From Prolixibacteraceae bacterium UBA6029 (lineage in GTDB: Bacteria > Bacteroidota > Bacteroidia > Bacteroidales > Prolixibacteraceae): a stretch of 64,000 bases of DNA. Numbering within the stretch: the first letter of the stretch is position 1; each line of letters begins with the position of its first letter. Under the pieces are notes generated by a model, which saw only the letters and a program-made list of their open reading frames with translations, was not told the origin of the DNA and made no database searches. Below, piece after piece: positions 24,005 through 32,808 of the stretch. A program made the translations under genes and the position numbers. Where the stretch lies: contig DIZL01000005.1 of assembly GCA_002429385.1 (NCBI GenBank), positions 124,001-188,000 on the forward strand, given 5' to 3'.

Positions 24005-25093
24005 TTATTGGGCTAAAATATTACTTGAAATCCGCAATGTCGTTGTTGGATTCTTAGGATCGTTGGTAATTATAGTGATGGTTTTATTTTGTCTGCCACT
24101 TTTACCGGTTGAATCAAATACCACTTTAAGCGGTACACTTTCTCCGGCGGCAACTATGTTTTTTGATGGCGAAACCGCTGTACACCCACAAGAACTCTTC
24201 ACATCACGAATAATTAAATCCTTCTTCCCAGTATTTTTCAGGTTAAAGGTATGCTCGTTTTTTGTGCCTGGTTTGATGTCCCCAAAATCAAATGTTTCCA
24301 TGTCATAAGTAACAACCGGGGCGTTTTTTAAATCCTCGGCGGATAATTTTGAGAAATCTTCCTCCAAAGTTGAACTTACAGCAAAAGAATTTTTGTAATC
24401 ATCCTGACCATCAATGTTCAGATAAATTCGATGCATTACAAATCCATAAGCCTGAATTTTACTAGCATCAAAGGTCACGACAATGTATCCTTTTTGTTTG
24501 GGAGCCAGTTTTGCTGGTTTAAACACTGCACTCAGGTGAGGTGGGGGAGTCTTGAAACTTAATTGAACGGGCTGGTCAGACATATTGACAATTTCTGTAC
24601 TATCCTTTTTAATTTGCTTTTCTTTAATAGCGCTAAAGGCTATGTGATTTGTCTTGGCGCGAAGAGGACCTATTTCGTTGGGAAAATCTTCTTCGATCGT
24701 ACGGGCACGGGGAGTAACCTCACCCAAAATAGTCAGAACGACATCAGCATTTTCAGCATTTGAACTAACACGAATGGTCTTGTTGAAGACACCCGGTCTG
24801 TTTCTTGCATCATAGTTAACTTTTATAACCCCTTTAGCTCCGGGAGCAATAGGCTCACGGGTCCATTCGGGTGTAGTACATCCGCATGAAGCCTGTACAT
24901 TGTTAAGAATTAATGGAACTGTTCCGTCATTTTTAAAATTAAATGCAACAGATTGAACACCAAGTTCTTCTTTGAATGTTCCGAAATTGTGTTGCAGTTT
25001 TTCAAATGCAATGCGTGCTTTAGCATCTTGAGCAAAGTTCAAAAATGGGGAACAAATCATCATTGCCAACAGAAGGATAAGACTTTTCTTCAT
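24005..25093 (-). CDS. DUF1573 protein with tandem Ig-like domains
   Basis: A 362-residue exported protein with signal peptide MKKSLILLLAMMICSPFLNFA. Two DUF1573 domains (about 27-115 and 262-360) carry the hallmark SCGCT motif (QASCGCTTPEW and KSSCGCTAVSPS), separated by a divergent Ig-like middle domain. Each contains the HNFGT/FDFGD opening strand and an N-D-P-K-N-P type end. DUF1573 proteins are common periplasmic or surface proteins of Bacteroidota with no established activity; paired Cys residues suggest disulfides or metal binding. It is a single-gene unit, divergent from the two-component system at 25313. Confidence 0.9.
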   Translation of the reverse strand: MKKSLILLLAMMICSPFLNFAQDAKARIAFEKLQHNFGTFKEELGVQSVAFNFKNDGTVPLILNNVQASCGCTTPEWTREPIAPGAKGVIKVNYDARNRPGVFNKTIRVSSNAENADVVLTILGEVTPRARTIEEDFPNEIGPLRAKTNHIAFSAIKEKQIKKDSTEIVNMSDQPVQLSFKTPPPHLSAVFKPAKLAPKQKGYIVVTFDASKIQAYGFVMHRIYLNIDGQDDYKNSFAVSSTLEEDFSKLSAEDLKNAPVVTYDMETFDFGDIKPGTKNEHTFNLKNTGKKDLIIRDVKSSCGCTAVSPSKNIVAAGESVPLKVVFDSTGKSGRQNKTITIITNDPKNPTTTLRISSNILAQ

Positions 25094-25312
25094 ATGTTTT
25101 TCTACTTTTAAAGGTTAACAATTGAATTATGGATAACTAATAGTCAAATTTAATCAATTCTGATGTACTATTAATGCAAATCTAAAAAACCTTTCTCTTA
25201 TTTGATGTTAAAGTGAATAAAGTTTTGTTAATGAGATGTTAATGAATAAATAAGATTTATTTTTTGAGTAGCTTCGTCCTGTCAATCAGATATTAGATCT
25301 CAATCATTACGC

Positions 25313-26701
25313 ATGAAAAGAAATTCAATAGGCTTTGTCATCATTATGGCTACTGTTTCCGTAATTGGGATTCTGCTTATTCAGTTCTTCTTCCTGAAAA
25401 ATTCATACGATCTGAATGAAAGGCAATTCCACCAGTTGACAACCAGTGCCTTAAGGAGTGTGGCCAGCCAGATTGACGATTACAATGCCAAGGTCTTTGG
25501 TCGTCCTGCAAAACAAACCGAAGGTTGTCAGGTTGAACAGATATCAAACAACTATTTTGTGGTCAATGTCAACGATGTCATTGACCCAAATCTGCTTGAA
25601 CATTTTCTTCAGATAGAGTTTAAAAAACGAAACCTAAACCTGATTTATGAATATGCAATCTATGATTGTAACTCAAAAAAAATGGTTCATGGCAATACCC
25701 TAAACCGTGACTCAATTATTTCCTTGCCCAAGTCAGCAAAAAAGGCCGATTCTTCTTGTTGCAGTGTTGAGGAAATCATGTACGACAAGCAATTGAGTAA
25801 GCTAAATAAAAGCACTGAGAAGAAATTTAAAGCTTGCAATTTACCGACTTGCGAGAAGTTTACCTATTATTTTGGGGTCCGTTTCCCCGACCGGTCGCAG
25901 TTCTATAATTCCCATCTGATGACCTGGTATTTGTTGAACGGAATCCTTTTCATCGTGGTTATTTTCTTCGGGTATACAATTTATATTATCATTAAACAAA
26001 AGCAACTCAGCGAAATTCAGAAGAACTTTATTAATAATCTGACTCACGAGTTTAAAACTCCAATTGCCTCTATTGAGTTGGCAGCAAAGGTAATTTCAAA
26101 TCCCAAAATAATCGAACAACCGGAACGCCTGGCAAACTATATTCGGATTGTGGAACAACAAAATCAGAGACTTTCGGCACATGTCGAGAAATTGCTCCAA
26201 ATGGCAACCATCGAAAAAACAAAGCTGCACCTTAATCTGGAACAGGTTGAACTCAATTCGTTTATTGAAGAATCTATACAGGAGTTCAAAAATAGCCTGA
26301 ATGGTAAGGATTATTCGATCATTCTTGATTCTACAGTTAAAAATGCCCTGATCAATGCAGATAAGCTTCATTTCTCCAATCTGATTTTTAATATTCTCGA
26401 CAATGCGATCAAGTATTGTAAGGCTGATCCCGATATAATTATCAAACTGGAAGAATCAGGTAACCAATATATGGTGTCCTTTGACGATAACGGAATAGGT
26501 ATCCCTAAAGAAGACCGCAAAAAGATATTTAACCGGTTTTATCGTATCCCTACCGGAAATGTTCATGATGTAAAAGGTTTTGGCCTTGGCCTTGACTATG
26601 TGCACAAAATTGTTCGTCGGCATGGTTGGCGAATAAATGTGATCGAAAATCCGAGGAAAGGATGTACTTTTATTGTTGAAATAAAGAAATCAACACTATG
26701 A
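25313..26701 (+). CDS. Sensor histidine kinase with a six-cysteine periplasmic domain
   Basis: A 462-residue kinase. TM1 is at about 7-29 and TM2 at about 204-228. Between them is a 175-residue sensor region with six cysteines (72, 119, 149, 150, 175, 180), including an adjacent CC pair. HisKA has His245 in NNLTHEFKTP; the HATPase has the N box ILDNAIKYC, DDNGIGI and GFGLGLDYV. The overall type is like the RprX family of Bacteroidetes. The response regulator gene overlaps the stop by four bases (ATGA at 26698-26701), so the pair is clearly cognate. Redox or metal sensing by the Cys residues is a hypothesis only. Confidence 0.94.
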   Translation: MKRNSIGFVIIMATVSVIGILLIQFFFLKNSYDLNERQFHQLTTSALRSVASQIDDYNAKVFGRPAKQTEGCQVEQISNNYFVVNVNDVIDPNLLEHFLQIEFKKRNLNLIYEYAIYDCNSKKMVHGNTLNRDSIISLPKSAKKADSSCCSVEEIMYDKQLSKLNKSTEKKFKACNLPTCEKFTYYFGVRFPDRSQFYNSHLMTWYLLNGILFIVVIFFGYTIYIIIKQKQLSEIQKNFINNLTHEFKTPIASIELAAKVISNPKIIEQPERLANYIRIVEQQNQRLSAHVEKLLQMATIEKTKLHLNLEQVELNSFIEESIQEFKNSLNGKDYSIILDSTVKNALINADKLHFSNLIFNILDNAIKYCKADPDIIIKLEESGNQYMVSFDDNGIGIPKEDRKKIFNRFYRIPTGNVHDVKGFGLGLDYVHKIVRRHGWRINVIENPRKGCTFIVEIKKSTL

Positions 26702-27408
26702 ACTACGTCGGTGAATTAATTCTGCTGGTTGAGGACGACAAAACCCTTAACTTTATCATCAAAGATAACCTCGAGCAAAACGGATATGTGGTTACTTCAG
26801 TCGAAGATGGAGATGCGGCCATTGCAGCTTTTAAAGCCGAAAAATTCAGCCTATGCCTGCTTGATGTAATGCTTCCAAAGAAAGATGGTTTTACCCTCGC
26901 AAAAGAAATCAGGGAAATTGATGATCATGTACCCATTATTTTTCTTACGGCCCGTTCGATGACTGAAGACCGGATTACCGGGTTAACCATTGGTGGTGAT
27001 GATTATATGACCAAGCCTTTCAGTATGGAAGAACTACTGCTTAAAATACGTGTCTTCCTCAAACGAAGTATGAATACCAATGAATCAGAAGTTGACCAGA
27101 ATTGCTACAAAGTAGGGCATTTCAACTTCTATTTCGAAAGTCTGATCCTCGATTTAAATGGTGAACGAAAGACATTGACCTATAAGGAGGCTGAATTGTT
27201 GCGCTATTTTTGCGATAACCCCAATAAAGTGCTGAGCCGGTCGGATATCCTGAAGCAGGTTTGGGGTTCGGATGATTACTATTTAGGTCGTAGTCTGGAT
27301 GTCTTTATCTCAAGGTTGAGGAAATACCTGAGCAGCGATGAGAACATCAAAATACTCAATCTTCACGGTATAGGATTCCGTTTTAATGCTTCGATAACCA
27401 AAAACTGA
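26698..27408 (+). CDS. OmpR-family response regulator (RprY-like)
   Basis: A 236-residue regulator. The receiver at about 8-120 has LLVEDDKTL and phospho-acceptor Asp in CLLDVMLPKKDG, and Lys in TKPFS. The winged-helix DNA-binding domain at about 135-232 has LTYKEAELLRYF, SRSDILKQVWG and RSLDVFISRLRKYL. It is translationally coupled to the kinase. GDDYMTKPFSMEELLLKI is close to the RprY-type regulators of Bacteroidetes. Target genes are not visible; the downstream genes are on the other strand. Confidence 0.95.
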   Translation: MNYVGELILLVEDDKTLNFIIKDNLEQNGYVVTSVEDGDAAIAAFKAEKFSLCLLDVMLPKKDGFTLAKEIREIDDHVPIIFLTARSMTEDRITGLTIGGDDYMTKPFSMEELLLKIRVFLKRSMNTNESEVDQNCYKVGHFNFYFESLILDLNGERKTLTYKEAELLRYFCDNPNKVLSRSDILKQVWGSDDYYLGRSLDVFISRLRKYLSSDENIKILNLHGIGFRFNASITKN

Positions 27409-27457
27409 TTCGTATAATCCTTTAATTTTCATTATCTTTTGATGTAAATATACTACC

Positions 27458-27775
27458 ATGTTTTTTGATGATTATAAATCCCATAAGGATGCTCAGGTTC
27501 GGGGTACATTACTCTGGGAATATGATTTAAATCGATTCAATTGGGATGATATGCGAACTATTATTGTATAACGGGTGATTGAAGGGGGCTTAATGGACGA
27601 TTTTTATGCCATACTGAATCTTTATGGACTTGAAGGAGTTAAGGAGGCGATTAAACTAATTTCCTATTTGAATCCCAAAGATCTTTCGTTTGTGTGTTCT
27701 GTTTTTAATATGAAAAAGGAAGACTTAAGATGCTATACAAAACAACAATCGATCCTTCAACACTGGAACTCCTGA
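27458..27775 (+). pseudogene. DUF6922 gene interrupted by an in-frame TAA
   Basis: The frame starts at ATG 27458 and gives 37 codons ending in WEYDLNRFNWDDMRTIIV. A TAA follows at 27569-27571, then continues in the same frame with RVIEGGLMDDFYAILNLYG and ends in LRCYTKQQSILQHWNS at 27775. Joined, the two halves read like one complete DUF6922 protein, where the stop stands in place of a likely CAA (Gln). A GTG at 27575 could restart translation, but it would lack the N-terminal third. DUF6922 genes in Bacteroidota are commonly followed by an AbiEii-type nucleotidyltransferase, and a remnant of one does follow here. Confidence 0.7.
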
Positions 27776-27834
27776 TCAGATTGAATAAGAACAAAAAAGG
27801 CTGTCAATTGACAGCCTTTTTAATATTATTTTAG
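27730..27834 (+). pseudogene. 5' remnant of an AbiEii-type nucleotidyltransferase gene
   Basis: An ATG inside the end of the DUF6922 frame starts MLYKTTIDPSTLELLIRL, the usual N terminus of Bacteroidota AbiEii/AbiGii toxin-like nucleotidyltransferases. After about 18 codons the similarity ends and the frame runs into the terminator hairpin and a TAG at 27832. The catalytic GGT...DLD core is missing. The overlap with the upstream frame (46 bases) is the normal layout for the intact pair. Recognition is from memory of family N termini, so confidence is moderate. Confidence 0.5.
27794..27821. terminator. Bidirectional terminator (perfect 28-bp palindrome)
   Basis: AAAAAGGCTGTCAA followed directly by its complement. 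It serves the plus-strand unit and the tonB operon, whose stop is at 27826, only 5 bases away. The breakpoint of the AbiEii remnant coincides with this hairpin. Confidence 0.8.
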
Positions 27835-28608
27835 TACAAATGTTATTGGGATTGTAAATTGTTGCTTTACTTTTGTTCCCCGCTGCTTTGCAGGTTCCCA
27901 TTTGGGAGAGGAAGTAATTACCCTTACAGCTTCATTATCGAGTGAAGGATCGACGGGACGTACTACTTTTACGTCACATACTTCACCTTTCGAGTTTACA
28001 GCAAATTGAATATAAACTTTACCTTGAATATTATTCTCCTGAGCTGTAGTTGGGTACTTGATAGCTTTTTGAACCCAATTGCGGAAATCGACCACACTAC
28101 CACCCCGAAAGGATGCCTGTTCCTCAACGATGATAAACGCAGGTTCTTCTTCCACAATTGCAGTTTCAGCTTCCTTGACAACCTCAACCTTCTCAGGTAC
28201 AGGCTCATTGGTGACTGTCGATGTGGCTTCGCTTACTGTTGCAAGCTCAACTTCCACTTTCACACTATCTACGACAACCGGAGCAACATATTTCACTTGT
28301 TGTTCCGCAGCAGCTGGAGGTGGTGGCGGAGGAGGCGGCGGAGGAGGAATGTCATCCTTTGATTTAATATTCTCCATACTTACCACCGTATTTTTTACTA
28401 ATATAACGCTTTTGCCCCTGTTATTGAGTGCTTGAATGAAAGGCACTAATATTGCGCCACCAACACTGAATAAAGAGATCAGAAAGGCTATTAGTAAGAA
28501 TTTTCTAAATTTTTTGCGCAATACGTAAGCCCCGTATTCTTTATTCCTCTTTTCGAATACTATTTCTTCAAGGGTTACGGCTTGGTTTTTAAGCAATTCA
28601 TTATCCAT
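27826..28608 (-). CDS. tonB: Energy transducer TonB
   Basis: A 260-residue TonB of the Bacteroidota type. The cytosolic N terminus has the family motif EKRNKEYGAYVLRKKFRK (19-36), followed by one membrane segment at about 38-60. A run of 11 prolines (about 89-99) and a Val/Glu-rich linker follow. The C-terminal domain at about 165-260 includes FRNWVQKAIKYPTTAQENNI, GKVYIQF and PITFVLK. It couples proton motive force, through ExbB/ExbD encoded next to it, to outer-membrane SusC/TonB-dependent receptors. It is the last gene of a seven-gene minus-strand operon. Confidence 0.95.
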   Translation of the reverse strand: MDNELLKNQAVTLEEIVFEKRNKEYGAYVLRKKFRKFLLIAFLISLFSVGGAILVPFIQALNNRGKSVILVKNTVVSMENIKSKDDIPPPPPPPPPPPAAAEQQVKYVAPVVVDSVKVEVELATVSEATSTVTNEPVPEKVEVVKEAETAIVEEEPAFIIVEEQASFRGGSVVDFRNWVQKAIKYPTTAQENNIQGKVYIQFAVNSKGEVCDVKVVRPVDPSLDNEAVRVITSSPKWEPAKQRGTKVKQQFTIPITFVLK

Positions 28609-28657
28609 GATTCACATCCATTTATTATGGTTTATTAATGGCCTTAACTTACAATTT

Positions 28658-29287
28658 CTATTTCTTGTAAGTCTTAACCATCGTTTTTTCCACTGGGTTA
28701 ATATCGACAAGTGTATATCGGGCAACATTGGCAATAGCCATTTCATCGATAATATCAACTATATTTCGATATTTAACACCATCGGCTGCCTTGATTAGAA
28801 CGATTGGCCCGGATTTGTCCTCTTTGTACATGCGTTTCGTCCTGGATTCTAATGTGTCTCTCGTAATTTTCAGTTTCCCTTCGATCACGTCTTTATTAAT
28901 CCTGTCTACTTTGGCATACAAAGCCTTGTTACGCTGCAAAAGCACCTTGCGGATTCCCTCCTTCGAGAAATCTGTCTGGGTCAAAACCGGTAGTGTTTTA
29001 TTTGGATCAGCTAAACCATCATACCAGAGTATCTTATCATGGTCAATGAGTAATATATTCAGGGCTCTGCTTTTGTCAAGTTCCGGCGGCTTTTCATTCT
29101 CCTTCGGTTTCTCGGGCAGAATGATCTCCATGACTTTTGGTTTATTGAATGCCGTAGTAAGCATGAAAAAAGTAAGCAACAAACAAGCAAGGTCAACCAT
29201 CGGAGTCATATCAATATGCGTTCCGTGTTTTTTAGCCTTTTTCTTGCCTTTACCCTTGTGACCCTCTTCTTGAACTATTTCAGCCAT
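28658..29287 (-). CDS. exbD: ExbD/TolR-family biopolymer transport protein (second copy)
   Basis: A 209-residue inner-membrane protein. The single N-terminal helix contains the essential Asp in THIDMTPMVDLACLLLTFFM, preceded by a Lys-rich cytosolic stretch (about 10-20). The periplasmic domain has an extended insert (about 60-140) compared with E. coli ExbD (141 residues). It is encoded between the other exbD and tonB. With ExbB it forms the proton-driven motor for TonB. Two ExbD copies per locus are common in Bacteroidota. Confidence 0.93.
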   Translation of the reverse strand: MAEIVQEEGHKGKGKKKAKKHGTHIDMTPMVDLACLLLTFFMLTTAFNKPKVMEIILPEKPKENEKPPELDKSRALNILLIDHDKILWYDGLADPNKTLPVLTQTDFSKEGIRKVLLQRNKALYAKVDRINKDVIEGKLKITRDTLESRTKRMYKEDKSGPIVLIKAADGVKYRNIVDIIDEMAIANVARYTLVDINPVEKTMVKTYKK

Positions 29288-29303
29288 TTTGGAATGTCTT
29301 TAT

Positions 29304-29939
29304 TTATTTTTGTAATACATCTGTTGGTAACTCAACCTTTTTGAGATTGGTCGTTAAATTGAACTTATTAACATTATTATCCTGCAAAACAGCTATCACC
29401 TTTTTAACTACAGGGTAATCTGCTGAACCATCACCTTTTATGGCAAACTCCAGATCGTTATTATAAAGTCTGGCATACCTGACCCACGTCGCCAACTGAT
29501 TATCCAATGAATCAATAGGAATTCCCACCTGCATCGCTTCACGTGCTTTCACATCCGGTGCATCAAGAAAGGCCGGGAGATTTGCTGCCGGTAATCCAAA
29601 CGAAGCCAGACCTGCAAATTTTTTGATCTGCATTGGCGTAAACTTAACTTGGTACTGACTTCCTACTCCCTGCAAAATTTTTGCACGAAGATGCTCAATG
29701 GTGTCGCTTCCGTTATCAACATTAAAAAAGACTTTGTTATTCTTTGAAATCAGAATTGTAACAACATGGCTGTCAGGAATTGGTGCTTGTGAGGTAGATG
29801 ATGGTGTATCGATTGGCGCTGCTTCCTCCGGACGAAATGTAGCCGTCAGGATAAAAAAGACGAGTAGAAGGAAAAACAAGTCCACCATCGGCGTCATGTC
29901 GATGCGCGGTGTTTTTACAGCTAATTTAATTTTTCCCAT
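29304..29939 (-). CDS. exbD: ExbD/TolR-family biopolymer transport protein (first copy)
   Basis: A 211-residue inner-membrane protein with the motif PRIDMTPMVDLFFLLLVFFI near residues 11-30, carrying the pore Asp. The periplasmic domain is longer than in the E. coli protein and contains DYPVVKKVIAVLQDNNVNKF near the C terminus, typical of the family. It is encoded between exbB (51-base gap) and the second exbD (16-base gap). The low identity to its neighbour suggests an old duplication with specialisation. Confidence 0.93.
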   Translation of the reverse strand: MGKIKLAVKTPRIDMTPMVDLFFLLLVFFILTATFRPEEAAPIDTPSSTSQAPIPDSHVVTILISKNNKVFFNVDNGSDTIEHLRAKILQGVGSQYQVKFTPMQIKKFAGLASFGLPAANLPAFLDAPDVKAREAMQVGIPIDSLDNQLATWVRYARLYNNDLEFAIKGDGSADYPVVKKVIAVLQDNNVNKFNLTTNLKKVELPTDVLQK

Positions 29940-29990
29940 TATTTCTCAGTTTGTTTTTCTTCAATGTCAATCGAAGCAATATTTTAAAAA

Positions 29991-30803
29991 TTACTTTAAA
30001 GTTGAAGCAAATGTTTGTGTCAGACTGAAACTGGCTTCATCCATTTTGTATGTAATACCGTCGATTCTTGCTGAATAATAGTTATAAAAAATAATGGCCA
30101 GTGTTGAACCTGTAATACCAAATGCTGTATTTACAAGAGCTTCCGAAATACCATTGGCCAAAGCTAAAGCATCAGGCGCTCCTGCAGTAGCCAACGCGCC
30201 GAAAGCACGGATCATACCAAGTACTGTTCCGATAAGTCCGATAAGCACTGAGATGGAGGCAATGGTCGAAAGGATAATGAGGTTTTGTGAAAGCACAGGC
30301 AATTCAAGAGCGGCAGCTTCTTCAAGATCTTTCTGAAGGGCAAGCACTTTCTGGTCGTTCATCAAAGTTTTATCCGACTGCAATAATCTGTAACGATGCA
30401 AACCTGCTTTCATTACATTGGCAATCGATCCTCTTTGTTTATCACACAATTGAGCAGCATCCTCAATTTTGTTATCGTTTAGGAGTGTTTGCAGGGTACG
30501 TACAAAGGTGTTCAGGTTTCCTTTTCCACTGGCAACTGAAAGCATAATAAAACGCTCAACTACGAATGTGAGAAGGATAAGAACTACGGCCATAAGTACT
30601 GGTACAATGAATCCACCAGCATGTATGATTCCTAAATAATTACCAGGTAGTGGATGTCCTTTTACATTTCCACCTTCAAAGTTAACAGGGTTACCCATAA
30701 TCTGTGTGTAAATCAGGTAACCAGCCAATACGCAAAGCACAATAACCAACAATACGAAAGTTGATTTAAATGCATCTTTTAAAGTTTGTCCTTTCATTTT
30801 CAA
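29991..30803 (-). CDS. exbB: MotA/TolQ/ExbB proton channel family protein
   Basis: A 270-residue inner-membrane protein with membrane segments at about 13-35, 55-80, 165-190 and 205-235. The conserved ILSTIASISVLIGLIGTVLG and ISEALVNTAFGI regions of ExbB/TolQ are present, the second with the conserved Thr. A large cytosolic domain lies between helices 2 and 3. It works with both ExbD proteins and TonB encoded downstream. The 147-base gap to the TPR gene upstream may hold an internal promoter, but none is obvious. Confidence 0.94.
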   Translation of the reverse strand: MKMKGQTLKDAFKSTFVLLVIVLCVLAGYLIYTQIMGNPVNFEGGNVKGHPLPGNYLGIIHAGGFIVPVLMAVVLILLTFVVERFIMLSVASGKGNLNTFVRTLQTLLNDNKIEDAAQLCDKQRGSIANVMKAGLHRYRLLQSDKTLMNDQKVLALQKDLEEAAALELPVLSQNLIILSTIASISVLIGLIGTVLGMIRAFGALATAGAPDALALANGISEALVNTAFGITGSTLAIIFYNYYSARIDGITYKMDEASFSLTQTFASTLK

Positions 30804-30950
30804 TTTTTATTTAAAGTAAATAGATAAACAATGGTTTTAATTTTTCGGGTTTAAAGAAAGCAATATTTTTTTAATCTTGCATCTCACTCTCCGGTAATTT
30901 TTTACAGCAATATACGCAATTTAAATGATATCTAATAACTATTCCTTGTG

Positions 30951-32780
30951 TTACTTCTTTTTTGCAGCTTCCAATGCCTTTGTTAAATCCGAGATAGCCT
31001 TCGCAGCATCCAGGTCGGCAGGGTCAAGCTTTTTAATTTCTGAATAAAAATCACGAGCTTCAGCATAATTCTTTTCTTTGTATGCAATCAGGGCCTGTGA
31101 TCTGAGCGATTGAATCTGCCATGCCTTGTTGGCCGGGTCGAGTTCGTATAACTTCTTATAAATAGCTTTAGCAGCTGCATAATCTTTCTTTTGAATGTTA
31201 TAGAATCCCAGGTAGGTATATGCTTCCTGCAATTCCTTGGCATATTTTGTGGTTTCTGTACCCACTTTTTCAACCAGCGCCTCAAATTTAGGCTTGGCCA
31301 AACCCTGCTCACTGGTAGGATCCAGACTTGATGCTGAACGGGCTACGTAAACATAGGCCTGCATATTATCTGGCTGATTGACTATGGCTTTGCTGAAAAT
31401 ACTGTCTGCATTGTGAAATTGTCCCAGTTGATAATACGATTTGCCGATTAACATCAGATCATCCTTATCCGATTTACCCTTTTTGTTCTTTTTGTTTAAC
31501 CAGATAATGGCGTTCTTATACATCCGTGAATAATAATAATCGGAAGCTATTTCAGATACCAGGCTCACATTGTTTGTATCTGCGGCATACGCCTTCTTAA
31601 AAGTATCAAAAGCCTTGGCCAGGATCACGGTATCATTTTTTGCAACTTTGTAGAGTATGCGGCTGTAATACAGGTAATCTCTTGGAATAATGGCCTGAGG
31701 TTTCGTGTTTTTAAAGAATTCTTCCATGTAAGCCCGGCCTTTCTCAAGTTCAGGTGGTCTCTTTTCATAACAGCAGTAGCCAGCCAGACGGTTAAGGTAA
31801 TTTCTTGATTTATCAACAGCTAAAACTTCTTCAATGGTAGTCAGGGCATTGGCGTAATCTTTGGTACGGAATAGCGCCTTGGCGTATTGAATCTTGGCTG
31901 GAATATTATTACCCGACAGATCAAGGAATTTACGGAAGTTCGTCTTGGCTGGGTTAAATTGTCCGGCCATGGTATACAGCTCTGCCAGTTCACGGTAAGC
32001 CGGAGCATAGGTCGAATCAATATCACGTGCTTCTTCCAGGTAAGGGCGTGCTGCATTTAAATTTGTGGCGTGTATATAAATGCTGCCAATCCTGATTTTT
32101 GCTATCGGTGAGGTAGGATCAAGACTTAATGCCTTATTGTAATTGGCAAGAGCATTTTTCATGTCGCTCTGACGGCTGTAAACATCTCCCAATCCCATAT
32201 AAATGGATACTTCGTTAGGACTGATTTCTTTGGCCCTGTTCAGATATCCAATCGCTTTTTTATATCGGTTTACCTTTCCCAGAAGTTGCGATATACCTAA
32301 TTCAGTGAGAATACGTGCTTCTTTTGGGGTCATGAATTTCTGTTTAACCGGGAAAGTTGCCTCTGCTTTCACAAAGAACTTATCTGCAGAAGTTGTGTCA
32401 TTTTTAAGTAGCAGTTTCACTGCGCCCAGTCCAACATCATTGATCTCGTTGGTTGGTTCCATCTCGATGCCCTTCTGAAATAATTTCTCTGCCTGGGTGC
32501 CCATCTCTGACAGCGAATTCGATAAGGTATCCGACAAATATTCCTTAATAATGGTTTTCCCGTAATAGTAATATACATTTCCATTAGCCGGTTCTTTTTT
32601 CATCAGGGCTTCGAAAGCCAGTCCTGCATTTTCATATTGATCATTTAAACCAAGTCTTAAAGCAGCATTCAACTTCTGTTCAGACGCCGACAACGGTGCA
32701 GCTTTTGCTGCCGAATTTTTCTTCTGGCTAAATGCCGCAACTGTAATCAGCGAGAGCAGTGCGATAAGTATAAGTCTCAT
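30951..32780 (-). CDS. Exported tetratricopeptide-repeat protein of the TonB operon
   Basis: A 609-residue protein with signal peptide MRLILIALLSLITVAAFSQ. The rest is almost entirely TPR-like helical pairs; clear units include IYMGLGDVYSRQSDMKNALA, YRELAELYTMAGQF and AYTYLGFYNIQKKDYAAAKA. It probably acts as a periplasmic scaffold. Its position between a PstS-like lipoprotein gene (28-base gap) and exbB suggests a role in assembling or tuning the TonB motor, which is inferred from gene order only. Confidence 0.88.
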   Translation of the reverse strand: MRLILIALLSLITVAAFSQKKNSAAKAAPLSASEQKLNAALRLGLNDQYENAGLAFEALMKKEPANGNVYYYYGKTIIKEYLSDTLSNSLSEMGTQAEKLFQKGIEMEPTNEINDVGLGAVKLLLKNDTTSADKFFVKAEATFPVKQKFMTPKEARILTELGISQLLGKVNRYKKAIGYLNRAKEISPNEVSIYMGLGDVYSRQSDMKNALANYNKALSLDPTSPIAKIRIGSIYIHATNLNAARPYLEEARDIDSTYAPAYRELAELYTMAGQFNPAKTNFRKFLDLSGNNIPAKIQYAKALFRTKDYANALTTIEEVLAVDKSRNYLNRLAGYCCYEKRPPELEKGRAYMEEFFKNTKPQAIIPRDYLYYSRILYKVAKNDTVILAKAFDTFKKAYAADTNNVSLVSEIASDYYYSRMYKNAIIWLNKKNKKGKSDKDDLMLIGKSYYQLGQFHNADSIFSKAIVNQPDNMQAYVYVARSASSLDPTSEQGLAKPKFEALVEKVGTETTKYAKELQEAYTYLGFYNIQKKDYAAAKAIYKKLYELDPANKAWQIQSLRSQALIAYKEKNYAEARDFYSEIKKLDPADLDAAKAISDLTKALEAAKKK

Positions 32781-32808
32781 TTTTATTTAATTTAGTTACA
32801 ATAATATG

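Noticed and set aside
28079..28435. Plus-strand Gly-rich frame opposite tonB
   Set aside because: It is the antisense of the TonB polyproline run and has no independent support.
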